Part shown: positions 52,700 through 61,858 of the stretch, piece by piece
How the letters are laid out: the number at the start of each line of letters is the position of its first letter
Numbering within the stretch: the first letter of the stretch is position 1
From: UBA10649 sp965278945
GTDB lineage: Bacteria; Actinomycetota; Actinomycetes; S36-B12
Reading direction: 5' to 3'
Length of the DNA stretch: 64,000 nucleotides
NCBI GenBank assembly: GCA_965278945.1
Contig: OZ257128.1
Location: 186,001-250,000 of the forward strand
Made by a program: the position numbers and the translations under genes
The notes under the pieces: generated by a model
Told to the model about the DNA's origin: nothing
The model's database searches: none
What the model saw: only the letters and a program-made list of their open reading frames with translations

Positions 52700-54265
52700 G
52701 TGGCTGACCTGCCCCTAGGCCCGATTGCCGACGCCGCTGCTGCCGATCCCGACGGGGTCGCGCTAGTCGATTCGGGATCCATCCGTTCCTGGTCGACTGT
52801 CGCTGCCGAGTGCCGAGCTGCGGCTTCGGCGATGCTGGCCGGGGCCCCAGATCCGGACATGAGGTGGGGGATCCTGGGCGATAACGCATCCCCGACCCTG
52901 ATCGCGCACGCTGCCGGACTGCTCGCCGGAGTGGGCACCGTGGCGGTCTCCCGTCAGCTGACTGTTCCCGAGCTCTCTGATCAGGTCGCCGACTCGACGA
53001 TGGTCGGCCTGATCGCCGGGCCGGGAGGTGCGACGACCGCGGTTGCCGCACTCGACGCAGGGCTGGTCCAGGCCGTTGTCCTGCACTCGGGAGCCACGGC
53101 CGACGGGGCGCATCCGGGGCTGACCACGTGGGATGAATGGATCGCCAGCGCCCCGCAGACCCAGGACTTCCCCGATCGCCCGCCGCGTCCGGCAATGGTC
53201 TACACGTCCGGCACGACGGGGCGGGCGCGCGGAACGCAGACGCGGTGGGTCCTCGCGCCGGTGCAGACTCATCGCGACTATGTCGACCGGCTGCGCGACC
53301 GTGCGCAGTTCCCGCAAGGAGTGCATCTGGTCGTCGGCCCGCTCCAGCACAACGGTCCGCTCACTGCCATCCGTCATCTCATGCTCGGCCGTCCCGTTGT
53401 CATCGTGGGTCGCTTCGACGGAGCGGCGGTTCTCGAGCTGATCGAGCAGTACCAGGTGACGTCGTCGGTGATGGTGCCCACGCACTTCCAGCGGCTGCTC
53501 GCCGTGGATCCTGCGGTGCGCTCCCGCGTCGACGTCAGCAGCCTCGAACTGGTCGCGCACACCGGTTCGGCATGCCCCCCGGACGTCAAGCGCGCAATGA
53601 TCGACTGGTTCGGCCCGATCCTGCTCGAGTCCTACGGCGGCAGCGAGTCGGGAACCCTCTGCCGCATCTCCTCTCCCGACTGGCTCGTCCATCCCGGTTC
53701 CGTCGGCAAGGCGGTCGAGCCATTTCACGTGGTGGTCGTCGACGAGGACGGAACCGAGCTCGCCCTGGGCGAGGTCGGCCTCCTTGCCTTCGAGGCGCCC
53801 GAGGGCTTCGGTGTCGCGTACCACCGCGACGAGGAGAAGACGGCTAAGGCGTATGTCCGCCCGGGTGCATTCACGCTCGGCGACATGGGCTACGTCGACG
53901 CAGAAGGCTTCGTCTTCATCACCGATCGTCTGTCCGACATGGTCGTCTCGGGAGGAGTCAACCTCTATCCCTCCGAGAGCGAGACCGCGCTGCGGGAGCA
54001 TCCGCAAGTAGCGGACGTCGCCGTCATCGGCATTCCGCATGGTGACCTAGGCGAGCAGCTGCTCGCTCTCGTCGTGCCGGTTGACCCTGCGAATCCACCG
54101 GATCCCAGTTCGCTCGAGGCTTTCTGCCGCGAACGGATCTCCGCCTACAAGATCCCGCGGCGCTACGAGTTCATCGATGAACTGCCGCGCAACGAGATGC
54201 AGAAGGTCGACAAGAAGTCCCTTCGTCGCCCGTACTGGAGTTCTGACCGCACCATCGGCGGATAA
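52700..54265 (+). CDS. AMP-dependent acyl-CoA synthetase/ligase
   Basis: The 521-residue ANL-superfamily enzyme has the P-loop YTSGTTGRARG (168-178), 'LESYGGSESGTLCRI', 'GDMGYVDAEGFVFITDRLSD' and C-terminal catalytic Lys502 ('NEMQKVDKKSLR'). It would activate a carboxylic acid to its CoA ester. The frame is open far upstream through the divergent gene; GTG at 52700 with GAGG upstream is the plausible start. It heads the operon with an SDR, an LLM oxidoreductase and a SnoaL-like gene. Confidence 0.92.
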   Translation: MADLPLGPIADAAAADPDGVALVDSGSIRSWSTVAAECRAAASAMLAGAPDPDMRWGILGDNASPTLIAHAAGLLAGVGTVAVSRQLTVPELSDQVADSTMVGLIAGPGGATTAVAALDAGLVQAVVLHSGATADGAHPGLTTWDEWIASAPQTQDFPDRPPRPAMVYTSGTTGRARGTQTRWVLAPVQTHRDYVDRLRDRAQFPQGVHLVVGPLQHNGPLTAIRHLMLGRPVVIVGRFDGAAVLELIEQYQVTSSVMVPTHFQRLLAVDPAVRSRVDVSSLELVAHTGSACPPDVKRAMIDWFGPILLESYGGSESGTLCRISSPDWLVHPGSVGKAVEPFHVVVVDEDGTELALGEVGLLAFEAPEGFGVAYHRDEEKTAKAYVRPGAFTLGDMGYVDAEGFVFITDRLSDMVVSGGVNLYPSESETALREHPQVADVAVIGIPHGDLGEQLLALVVPVDPANPPDPSSLEAFCRERISAYKIPRRYEFIDELPRNEMQKVDKKSLRRPYWSSDRTIGG

Positions 54266-54278
54266 CGGAAGGCTGGAC

Positions 54279-55055
54279 ATGCTCAAGGGAATTGCGGGGC
54301 GAACCGCATTGGTTACTGGTGCCGGCGGAGGCATCGGGTCTGCGACCGTGCGGCGGTTGCATGCAGAGGGCGCCAACGTCGTTGCCGTCGACATCACGAC
54401 CGCTGGCATCGAGGCGCTCGCTGCGGAACTCGGTGACTCGGTCCTCGCGGTGCGCGGCGATGTGACCAGCGCCCCGGACACGGAGGCCTTCTTCGCCGCT
54501 GCGGTCGAGCGCTTCGGGTCCGTCGACATGTTCCACGCCAACGCCGGCATCGAGAGCCGCGTCGTTCCGGTCGCGGCCTTCGACATCGAGGATTTCGACC
54601 GGGTGTTCGCGATCAACGTGCGCGGGTCGTTCCTGGGCGCAGCCGCTGCGGTTCGCCAGATGATGACCCAGCCGGACAAGGGGAAGATCGTGTTCACCGC
54701 CTCCATCGCGGGGCTGAAGAGCGACGCCGGTGTGACCGTCTACACCGCGAGCAAGCATGCGGTGGTGGGCATGGCCCGCGGGCTGGCCAAGGAGACGGCC
54801 GCGCAGGGCATCCGGGTGAACATCGTCGCGCCGGGTCCCGTCGAGACGCGGATGATGCGACCGCTCGAAGAGGGCCTTGGCGCGCTTGCCGGTCTCGATG
54901 GCGCCGGGCTGAAGGCCGCGCTGACGGCGGCCGTTCCGCTGGGCAGATACGCCGAGGCGGAGGAGATCGCGGCGGCAGTGGCGTGGCTGCTGAGCGACGA
55001 GGTGCCGTACATGCACGGCGAGGTCGTCACCGTCGGCGGCGGTCTCTACCCGTGA
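54279..55055 (+). CDS. SDR family oxidoreductase
   Basis: The 258-residue SDR has TGAGGGIG, 'VVAVDITTAGIE' (Asp, NAD type), 'NAGIESR', Ser in 'TASIAG' and YTASK. It is 13 bases after the ligase gene with ACGGAAGG upstream. Possibly a 3-hydroxyacyl-CoA or ring-alcohol dehydrogenase. Confidence 0.9.
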   Translation: MLKGIAGRTALVTGAGGGIGSATVRRLHAEGANVVAVDITTAGIEALAAELGDSVLAVRGDVTSAPDTEAFFAAAVERFGSVDMFHANAGIESRVVPVAAFDIEDFDRVFAINVRGSFLGAAAAVRQMMTQPDKGKIVFTASIAGLKSDAGVTVYTASKHAVVGMARGLAKETAAQGIRVNIVAPGPVETRMMRPLEEGLGALAGLDGAGLKAALTAAVPLGRYAEAEEIAAAVAWLLSDEVPYMHGEVVTVGGGLYP

Positions 55056-55975
55056 CCGGGCAGATGCGCGTCGGCCTCAGCCTGCCCCAGCTCGGACCGC
55101 ACGTCGACGCTCGCGCCGTGCGCGGGTTCGCGGAGAGCGCCGAGGAGCTCGGGTTCGGCTCGCTGTTCGTGCAGCAGCACCTGTTCTTCCCGCATGACGT
55201 CAAGTCGGGCTACTCGGCCCGGCCCGGTCTTGCCGTGCCCGAGCCCTACCGTTCCGTGCTGCAGCCCATGGAGTTGCTGGCCGCTGTCGTCGGCTGGACG
55301 TCGGATATCACCGTCGGGACGAGCATCCTGGTTGCCGGCTACCACCGGCCCGTTGACTTGGCGCAGCGGATCACCACACTGGACGTGCTGTCGGGTGGTC
55401 GTACCGAGTTCGGCTTCAGCGTCGGCTGGTCCGACGAGGAGCACGCGCAGTACGACGTCGACCCGCGCACGCGCGGTCGTCGCGTGGACGAACTGATCGA
55501 TGCGCTCAAGGCGTGCTGGGGAGCTGACCCAGTCGCCTACGAGGGCGAGTTCTTCTCGATTCCGACGTCGGACGTACGGCCTAAGCCGGTGCAGAAGCCG
55601 CATCCGCCGCTGATGTCCGGGATGCGCTCCGAGGCCGGGCTTCGTCGTACCGCGGAGAAGTTCGACATCTGGAACCCGGCGTCGGGAACGCTGACGCAGC
55701 ACCTGGAGACCTTCGATCGGCTGAACCAGATGCGCCCAGCCTCGCTCGCGCCGTTGACGATGTGCTGGAACCTGTTCACCCATCCGCCAGTCGAGGTCGC
55801 GAACCTGCGACCGCTTAGCGTTGATGAACTCTGCAATGAGGTCGCCGCTGCCGCTGCGGCGGGAGTCGCGGCGGTCTCAGTAGATGCGAACTTCGATCCG
55901 TCCGTCGCGTCGGTCGAGGACTGGGTCGCTGTACCTGCTCGCCTGGCCCCCCTGCTGGCGGCCGCGCAGAGGTAG
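55052..55975 (+). CDS. LLM-class flavin-dependent oxidoreductase
   Basis: The 307-residue luciferase-like TIM barrel has 'MRVGLSLPQLGPHVDARAVR', 'TSILVAGYHRPVDLAQRITT' and 'RTEFGFSVGWSDEEHAQYDV'. It is of the TIGR03619-like F420-dependent type, judging from 'GVGW'-type segments and context; FMN cannot be excluded. GTG at 55052 overlaps the SDR stop by 4 bases. It may oxygenate or reduce a cyclic ketone intermediate. Confidence 0.85.
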   Translation: MTGQMRVGLSLPQLGPHVDARAVRGFAESAEELGFGSLFVQQHLFFPHDVKSGYSARPGLAVPEPYRSVLQPMELLAAVVGWTSDITVGTSILVAGYHRPVDLAQRITTLDVLSGGRTEFGFSVGWSDEEHAQYDVDPRTRGRRVDELIDALKACWGADPVAYEGEFFSIPTSDVRPKPVQKPHPPLMSGMRSEAGLRRTAEKFDIWNPASGTLTQHLETFDRLNQMRPASLAPLTMCWNLFTHPPVEVANLRPLSVDELCNEVAAAAAAGVAAVSVDANFDPSVASVEDWVAVPARLAPLLAAAQR

Positions 55976-56409
55976 TGGTGGACAACGAGCGCGCGATCTG
56001 CGAGGTCATGAGCCGATTCGCGACAGGTATCGACCTTCGAGACTGGACGATGTACCGAAGCGCATTCGCCGACGAGATCACCTTCGACTACACCTCTTAC
56101 CGACCCGGTTCCCACGGCACCGTGAGCGCCGATGACTGGGTGGAGCGCGGCAGGCGCCGGTTCGAGGCGCTCGACGCCACGCAGCACACGCTGACTAGCC
56201 CGATCGTGGCGTCGGACCACGACGCGGGCTCGTGTTCGGTCCAGGTCAGTGCGTGGCATGTCGTGGAGGTTGACGGGCAAGCGCAGGAGTGCACGATCGT
56301 CGGACGCTACGTGAATGACATGGCTCGCATCGGCGACCAGTGGCGCATTCGAGTCGTACGCCTGCAGGTGCGGTGGATCAGCGGCAACCGGGCGATCCTG
56401 GATCTGTGA
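55975..56409 (+). CDS. SnoaL-like (NTF2-fold) family protein
   Basis: The 144-residue protein has 'ERAICEVMSRFATGIDLRDW', 'YRSAFADEITFDYTSYRPGS' and 'SVQVSAWHVVEVDGQAQECT', typical of SnoaL_4. It starts at the last base of the LLM gene (or 3 bases later) and ends the operon, 4 bases from the convergent SDR gene. Confidence 0.83.
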   Translation: MVDNERAICEVMSRFATGIDLRDWTMYRSAFADEITFDYTSYRPGSHGTVSADDWVERGRRRFEALDATQHTLTSPIVASDHDAGSCSVQVSAWHVVEVDGQAQECTIVGRYVNDMARIGDQWRIRVVRLQVRWISGNRAILDL

Positions 56410-56413
56410 CACC

Positions 56414-57214
56414 TCAGGCCCGCAGGCCCCGCCAGGCGAGAGTCCCACCGTCCACGGGGTAGACGCCTCCGGTCACGAAGGACGCGGCATCCGAGGCGAG
56501 GAAGCATGCGACCTGAGCCACCTCGTCGGCACGTCCGAAACGTGGGATCAACTGCGCACCGGTCATGTGCTGCTCGGTGTACGCCCTGTCCTCGGCAACG
56601 TCGAGGAAGCCTTGCGCCATGGGGGAGTCGATGGCGCCCGGCAGATAGACATTCACGCGAACCAATGGTGCGAGGGCGATCGCCGCTGACTTGGTCAAGT
56701 GGATGAGGCCGGCCTTGCTCGCTCCGTAGGCCACCGCACTCTGCGTGCCGTTGACGCCGGCAACCGAGGCGGAGTTCACGATGGACGGCCCGCGGCCCGA
56801 ATCGCGCAGGTACGTGGCCGCGTGCTTGGTCGCGACCCACACCGCCTTCAGGTTCACCGTCATGACGAGATCCCAGGTTCGCTCGTCGATCGTCTCGAGG
56901 CTCGCGTTCTCGGTGAACATCGAGTCGATCACGCCGGCGTTGTTGATGAGCGTGTCGATGCCGCCGGCGAATGCTGCGCTGGCGTCGATCATCGCCCGGA
57001 CGTCGTTGCTGTCGGCGAGGTCGGTACGAATGGCGAGTGCCTGTGCGCCCTCGCTTCGGACGAGTCCGGCAGTGATCTCGGCTTCGTCGGCATTGAGGTC
57101 GACGACTGCGACCGACTCAGCGCCCTGGCGCGCGCATTCAACGGCGATGGCGCGTCCCATGCCCTGCGCGGCACCGGTGACGATCACTCGCTTGCCCGCG
57201 AGCGCGCCGCTCAC
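56414..57214 (-). CDS. SDR family oxidoreductase
   Basis: The 266-residue SDR has TGAAQGMG, 'SVAVVDLNADE' (Asp, NAD type), 'NNAGVIDSM', Ser in 'NSASVAG' and YGASK. It overlaps the double SnoaL-like gene by 4 bases; both follow the ferredoxin gene in one operon. Confidence 0.9.
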   Translation of the reverse strand: MSGALAGKRVIVTGAAQGMGRAIAVECARQGAESVAVVDLNADEAEITAGLVRSEGAQALAIRTDLADSNDVRAMIDASAAFAGGIDTLINNAGVIDSMFTENASLETIDERTWDLVMTVNLKAVWVATKHAATYLRDSGRGPSIVNSASVAGVNGTQSAVAYGASKAGLIHLTKSAAIALAPLVRVNVYLPGAIDSPMAQGFLDVAEDRAYTEQHMTGAQLIPRFGRADEVAQVACFLASDAASFVTGGVYPVDGGTLAWRGLRA

Positions 57215-58113
57215 GCGATTGGCTCCGTTGCCCAGCCGACTCTCGTATCGGCCTGGACGTCAATCGAGATCCGCTTGGACTCGATGTAGCCGACGTTGTC
57301 GATCACGCGCACGTGGTCGCTGTAGCTGCCCCAGCCCAGGATCGACGTGTCGTCGCCCGCATACGTGTACATGAAATACGACTCCATGACGGCCTCTCCG
57401 GGAGAGACCCACGTGACCGCCTGATTGACGATGAAGTGCTTGCGTCCCAACGGATCGGCCAGGGCGGGCCGGTAGTAGGCGATGATCTCGTCGCGACCGT
57501 GCCGGGATCCGCGACGCGTCGTCAGCACCGCGTCCGGGGTGAAGACGGATGCCAGCAGGTCGAAGTCCTGGGTATCGACGGCGACCGCGTAACGCCACGC
57601 CGCCTCCCGGGCGCGCTCGGCGGTCTCGAGCCGCTCGAGCCGCGACGAGTCGTCGAGCGCCGGTCCCCAGCCGGGCCGGACCTCGCCATGCCCCGCGGGA
57701 GTGAACGACTTCTCGGTGATCTGCGCGGTGCCGTCGACGATCGACACGACATCGACGTACGAGCCCCAGCCGAGCGCCGACGTCTCGGGCGATGCGTGCG
57801 TGTAGAGGATCGTCGTGTCGACCTGCGCCACGCCAGGCTCGAGCCAGGTCACGGTGGGGTTGATCATCGCGTGCATTGTTCGCAGCCCCTCGGGCAGCAT
57901 TCCGCGCAGTGAGTCGACTATGGCCGTTCGGCCGACGATGTCCGTTCCGCCCATGCGCAGGACCGCGGATTCGGAGAAGGCCTCACCGAGTGCAGCCCAG
58001 TCGCGGGCATCGACCGCGCGACCGTAGGCGACAACGACACCGCGTGCGGCCTCAAGGGTCTCGGCGCGCTCCAGACGGGCGAGTATCGAAGCAAGTGCCG
58101 CATCGTCTGCCAT
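57211..58113 (-). CDS. Tandem SnoaL-like (double NTF2-fold) protein
   Basis: The 300-residue protein contains two copies of the SnoaL-like domain: residues about 8-140 ('VVAYGRAVDARDWAALGEAF' ... 'SALGWGSYVDVVSIVDGTAQ') and about 160-298 ('RYAVAVDTQDFDLLASVFTP' ... 'SILGWGSYSDHVRVIDNVGY'). The GWGSY word is repeated in each half. Single-domain members usually dimerise, so the fusion would make a fixed pseudo-dimer in which the two pockets can differ. ATG 58113 (or GTG 58116). Confidence 0.85.
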   Translation of the reverse strand: MADDAALASILARLERAETLEAARGVVVAYGRAVDARDWAALGEAFSESAVLRMGGTDIVGRTAIVDSLRGMLPEGLRTMHAMINPTVTWLEPGVAQVDTTILYTHASPETSALGWGSYVDVVSIVDGTAQITEKSFTPAGHGEVRPGWGPALDDSSRLERLETAERAREAAWRYAVAVDTQDFDLLASVFTPDAVLTTRRGSRHGRDEIIAYYRPALADPLGRKHFIVNQAVTWVSPGEAVMESYFMYTYAGDDTSILGWGSYSDHVRVIDNVGYIESKRISIDVQADTRVGWATEPIA

Positions 58114-58118
58114 CACGC

Positions 58119-58430
58119 TCAGTCCTCCTCGATCGGATGTACTCCGCGCTTGGTCAAGGTGACCGGGCCCGTCACGGTCAGTCGGCACGCGAGCCGCCGG
58201 GTGCCGTCGACGATTCCCAGCGTGCGGGTGAGCGTCTCGAGCTCGTCGTCGGGCATCGGTCCGCAGTTCTCGGCTCCCTCGCGGATGATGCTGACGCACG
58301 TGCCGCACGATGCCGAGGCGTCGCAGACGGTGGGCCAGACGTATCCGGCCTCGCGGGCGGTAGCCATGACGGTCTGCCCCGGGGCGACATCGAGTTCGAG
58401 GCCGAGGGGCAGGACTGTTACCGCTCCCAT
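58119..58430 (-). CDS. [2Fe-2S] ferredoxin, adrenodoxin-like
   Basis: The 103-residue protein has Cys36, Cys42, Cys45 and Cys82 (C-x5-C-x2-C-x36-C), the spacing of adrenodoxin/terpredoxin-type ferredoxins, plus an extra Cys56. Such ferredoxins serve P450s or Rieske oxygenases, but none is encoded in this window. It is first in a three-gene operon reading left (ferredoxin, double SnoaL, SDR). Confidence 0.9.
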   Translation of the reverse strand: MGAVTVLPLGLELDVAPGQTVMATAREAGYVWPTVCDASASCGTCVSIIREGAENCGPMPDDELETLTRTLGIVDGTRRLACRLTVTGPVTLTKRGVHPIEED

Positions 58431-58547
58431 GCACGTCCTCCGTCGACTTTGTTGCCCAAAGGGTTACTTACCGTAGTCCGATGCTAGTAACATGCAACCC
58501 TCACGACGAGCCGAATCGGCTCCCTCCTTTCACGAGATGGGTAAATC
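58431..58547. promoter_or_regulatory. Divergent promoter region, ferredoxin | SDR operon
   Basis: GGTTACT (about 58463) and AGTAACATGCAACC (58485-58498) make an imperfect dyad (GTTACT...AGTAAC, with GGGTT...AACCC outside). TAGTAAC is shared with the promoter near 52618. Confidence 0.4.
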
Positions 58548-59312
58548 ATGGATCTTGGTCTCTCGGGCAAGCGTGCGCTCGTTACCGGCGGCACCCGCGG
58601 CATCGGTCGCGCAACAGTCGAGCTGCTCGCCGCTGAGGGAGCGTCCGTGGCCTTCTGCGCCCGCAATGCCGAGGCGGTCGAGGCCTTCGCGGCCGAGCTC
58701 CGGGGGCAGGGCGTGACCGTCTTCGCGCGGGCGATCGACGTGAGCAAGGAGGACAAGCTCAAGGGCTTCATCCGCGACGCGGCCGAGGCGCTCGGCGGGG
58801 TCGATATCTTCGTCTCGAACGTCACCGGTGGCTCCCTCAAGGGCCCCGAGCAGTGGCAGCAGAGCCTCGAGCTTGACCTCTTGCCCCTGGTCCACGCCAT
58901 CGACGAGGTGACCCCGATCATGGAGGCGAACGGCGGTGGATCGATCGTCGCGTTGTCGTCGACCTTCGGCTTCGACAACGTCTGGCCGAGCTCCCCGAAC
59001 TCCTATGGCGCCTTCAAGGCCGCGATCGTTCGGCACGCGTCCGCAGCTGCGCACGCCCTCGCGCCCAAGGGCATTCGCGTGAACACCGTCTCACCCGGAC
59101 CCGTCTACTTCGAGGACGGCGACTGGGGAAAGATCAAGGCAGGTCGTCCCGAGGTCTACGACAAGGTCAAGGGCTCGATTCCGCTCGGACGCATGGGCAA
59201 TCCCGATGAGGTTGCCGCAGCGATCGTGGCGCTCGCGAGCCCGGCGTTGGGCTATTGCGTCGGTACGAACGTTGTCTGCGATGGCGGCATGACCGTCCGC
59301 ACCCAGTACTGA
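58548..59312 (+). CDS. SDR family oxidoreductase
   Basis: The 254-residue SDR has TGGTRGIG, 'SVAFCARNAEAV' (Arg after beta-2, NADP type), Ser in 'LSSTFG' and YGAFK. The start follows a short leader. It is first in the rightward operon with ThuA, SDR, LLM, TIM-barrel and phosphatase genes. Confidence 0.9.
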   Translation: MDLGLSGKRALVTGGTRGIGRATVELLAAEGASVAFCARNAEAVEAFAAELRGQGVTVFARAIDVSKEDKLKGFIRDAAEALGGVDIFVSNVTGGSLKGPEQWQQSLELDLLPLVHAIDEVTPIMEANGGGSIVALSSTFGFDNVWPSSPNSYGAFKAAIVRHASAAAHALAPKGIRVNTVSPGPVYFEDGDWGKIKAGRPEVYDKVKGSIPLGRMGNPDEVAAAIVALASPALGYCVGTNVVCDGGMTVRTQY

Positions 59313-59355
59313 TCGGATCGTGACCGGCCCGAGCGCGCGATGTACGTCGGGACGC

Positions 59356-60132
59356 GTGGAGATCGCACTCGTTGCTGGCGGGAGATGGCACGACATCGAC
59401 TTCGCGCGGCGCGAGCTCCTCGCGCTGCTCGGTGAGCACGATGCCGTGATGTGCTCGGTCCACGAAGACTTCTCCGACTCCGAGCGACTGCAGAAGGCCG
59501 ATGCCGTCGTCGCTTACACGTGCGACGTCCGCCCGAGCGCGGCCGAGGCCTCCGCGCTGAGGTCCATGGTCGAGGGTGGCGGCCGTCTGCTCGCGCTGCA
59601 CGCGACGAACTCTGCGATCGATGCGCCAGCGGTCGGGGCGGAGCGCGTGTTTCGCACGCCCGATGCCATGCCCGAGTTCACTGCGCTGCTGGGCAATCGC
59701 TTCCGTGCGCACCCGCGGATCGAGCCGTACCGAATCGAGGTCGTTCGTCCCGAGCACCCGCTGGTCAACGGAGTCGGGGGGTTCGTGACGACCGACGAGA
59801 TCTACGTGAGCGAGCTGGCCGATGACCTCGAGGTGCTCCTCGACGTGGAGTTCTCCGGGCCGTGCCCGGGCTTTGACGCGGAGGATGTCGACCCTCCGGC
59901 CCGACTGCCCGTGCTGTTCACCCGAGTGCAGGGGGCCGGCACGGTGACGTACCTGACCCTGGGCCATTGCCGCGGCCGGTTCGACCTCGCCGACCAGGGG
60001 ATCGCAGACCTCGGCGTGATCGATCGGATCGCGTGGGAGTCCGACCAGTATCGCGAGGTGCTGCGCCGTAGCGTGGCGTGGGCCGTGCACGGTGATGCTT
60101 GGCCCAGTTGTCCAGTGGAGGAGGCGGCATGA
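59356..60132 (+). CDS. ThuA domain protein (trehalose-utilisation-like)
   Basis: About 258 residues (GTG 59356; GTG 59320 also possible) with the glutamine-amidotransferase-like ThuA fold: 'EIALVAGGRWHDIDFARREL', 'GGGRLLALHATNSAID', 'HPLVNGVGGFVTTDEIYVSE' and 'GRFDLADQGIADLGVIDRIA'. ThuA-type proteins act with ThuB on 3-keto-glycosides and related sugars in rhizobia, but the domain is broad. Next gene overlaps by 4 bases. Confidence 0.85.
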   Translation: MEIALVAGGRWHDIDFARRELLALLGEHDAVMCSVHEDFSDSERLQKADAVVAYTCDVRPSAAEASALRSMVEGGGRLLALHATNSAIDAPAVGAERVFRTPDAMPEFTALLGNRFRAHPRIEPYRIEVVRPEHPLVNGVGGFVTTDEIYVSELADDLEVLLDVEFSGPCPGFDAEDVDPPARLPVLFTRVQGAGTVTYLTLGHCRGRFDLADQGIADLGVIDRIAWESDQYREVLRRSVAWAVHGDAWPSCPVEEAA

Positions 60133-60887
60133 GCGACCGAGGTACCGCAGTGGTGACGGGCGCCGGGCAGGGGATCGGCCGTGCCATCGCCGCGCGCCTG
60201 CAAAGTGACGGGTACGAGGTCCTTGCTGTCGATGCGAACGACGAGGCGCTGGCCGCGCTCGCTCGGGACGTCGGGTGCCGGACGGTGACCCTCGATGTCA
60301 CCGATGCCGACGGTGTTGCCGCGCTCGCCGCGCTAGCGCCGGACTGCACGGCGCTCGTGAACAACGCGGCGATCCAGCGCTACCAGGACCTGCTGCACAC
60401 CACCCGCGACGAGATGCGACTCGTCCTCGACGTCAACGTGATCGGGCCCGTGCTGCTGGCCCAGGCACTGGTTCCCGTCATGGCCGCACGCGGCGGAGGC
60501 AGCATCGTCAACCTCTCGTCCATCACGTCCAAGGCGCATGCGGCCTCGACCTCGCTGTACCCGACGTCGAAGGCCGCCATCAATCAGCTGACCCAGGCGA
60601 TGGCCGTGGAGTTCGGGCCGCTGCACGTCCGCTGCAATGCCGTCGGACCTGGAACCGTCGCGACGGAGGGCACTGCTGAGCACTACGGCTCGGAGGAGGC
60701 GCGCGCCGCGATCGCCGCCTGCCTGCCCGTCAGGCGGATGGGCGAGCCCGACGACATTTCCAATGCGGTGAGCTGGCTGTGCTCCGATGAGGCCTCGTGG
60801 ATCACCGGTCAGGTCCTGTTCGTCGACGGCGGCTACACCGCATCCCATGGTCAGTTCTTCCGCTGGGCACGAAAGGCACCCAAATGA
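60129..60887 (+). CDS. SDR family oxidoreductase
   Basis: The 252-residue SDR has TGAGQGIG, 'VLAVDANDEALAALAR' (Asp, NAD type), 'NNAAIQRY', Ser in 'NLSSITSK' and YPTSK. It overlaps the ThuA gene and the LLM gene by 4 bases each. Confidence 0.9.
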   Translation: MSDRGTAVVTGAGQGIGRAIAARLQSDGYEVLAVDANDEALAALARDVGCRTVTLDVTDADGVAALAALAPDCTALVNNAAIQRYQDLLHTTRDEMRLVLDVNVIGPVLLAQALVPVMAARGGGSIVNLSSITSKAHAASTSLYPTSKAAINQLTQAMAVEFGPLHVRCNAVGPGTVATEGTAEHYGSEEARAAIAACLPVRRMGEPDDISNAVSWLCSDEASWITGQVLFVDGGYTASHGQFFRWARKAPK

Positions 60888-61858
60888 CACGTCCGTTCCG
60901 CTTCGCCATCCAGGCCTTCAATGCCACCTCACGTACCGAGTGGGTCGACCTGTCCCGAAAGGTCGAGGACCTGGGCTTCTCCGCGCTGCACGTGGCCGAC
61001 CACTACCTGGGGCCGGGCAGCATGATCGAGGGAACCGGCCACCGCGTGCAGACCATGTCGCTCATCCCAGCGATGACCGCCGCCGCGATGTCTACCTCGA
61101 CCCTGCGCATTGGCTCGCGAATGGCGTGCGTGAGCTATCACCTGCCGACGATCCTCACGGCGGAGATGGCGACTATCGACGTGCTCTCCGAGGGCCGGCT
61201 CGAGATCGGTCTCGGTGCCGGGTGGCTGTCCAAGGAGTACGAGGCGATGGGCATCCCGTTCGAGGCCGCCGGTCGTCGCATCCAGCGACTGCGCGAGACG
61301 GCGGAGTTCATGAGGCTGGCGTACTCAAGCGAGGAGGAGGTCGATTACAGCGGCGAGTTCGTCAACGCGCACGGCTACGTCGCCTACCCGAGACCGATCC
61401 AGAACCCGCGTCCGCCGATCATGATCGGCGGCGGTGCGCCCAAGGTTCTCGGACTCGCCGGCGAGCTTGCGGACATCGTCAGCGTCAACTTCAACAACAG
61501 CTCCGGTGTCGTCGGCTCGCAGAGCATCGCGACGTCGACGGACGAGGAGACCCGCAAGAAGATCGAGTGGGTAAGGGCCGGTGCTGGTGACCGCTTCGAT
61601 GAGATCGAACTGGAGATCTCGACCTACTTCGTCTCGATCGAGGGCAAGTCCGAGATCACCGCAGAGGCCGTCATGGCCAGGACGGGACTGGGCATGGCGG
61701 AACTTCAGGCCTTCCCGCACGCGGCGGTCGGCAGCGTCGAGGCAGTGTGCGAGGAGCTGATCCGTCGGCGGGAGACTTACGGGTTCTCCTACATCACCGT
61801 GAGCAACACCCACCTCGATGCCTTCGCCCCCATCGTTGCGGCCCTGGCGGGCAAGTGA
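60884..61858 (+). CDS. LLM-class F420-dependent oxidoreductase
   Basis: The 324-residue luciferase-like TIM barrel has 'FSALHVADHYLGPGS', 'EGRLEIGLGAGWLSKEYEAM' and 'PIMIGGGAPKVLGLAGELAD', the TIGR03621/MSMEG-2516-like F420 pattern. It differs from the 55052-55975 product. 4-base overlaps link it to both neighbours. Confidence 0.87.
   Translation: MTRPFRFAIQAFNATSRTEWVDLSRKVEDLGFSALHVADHYLGPGSMIEGTGHRVQTMSLIPAMTAAAMSTSTLRIGSRMACVSYHLPTILTAEMATIDVLSEGRLEIGLGAGWLSKEYEAMGIPFEAAGRRIQRLRETAEFMRLAYSSEEEVDYSGEFVNAHGYVAYPRPIQNPRPPIMIGGGAPKVLGLAGELADIVSVNFNNSSGVVGSQSIATSTDEETRKKIEWVRAGAGDRFDEIELEISTYFVSIEGKSEITAEAVMARTGLGMAELQAFPHAAVGSVEAVCEELIRRRETYGFSYITVSNTHLDAFAPIVAALAGK

Noticed and set aside
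52700..54265. Arg in place of Lys in the acyl-CoA ligase P-loop (GRARG) as a loss of function
   Set aside because: The AMP-binding signature allows Lys or Arg at that position and the C-terminal catalytic Lys is present.
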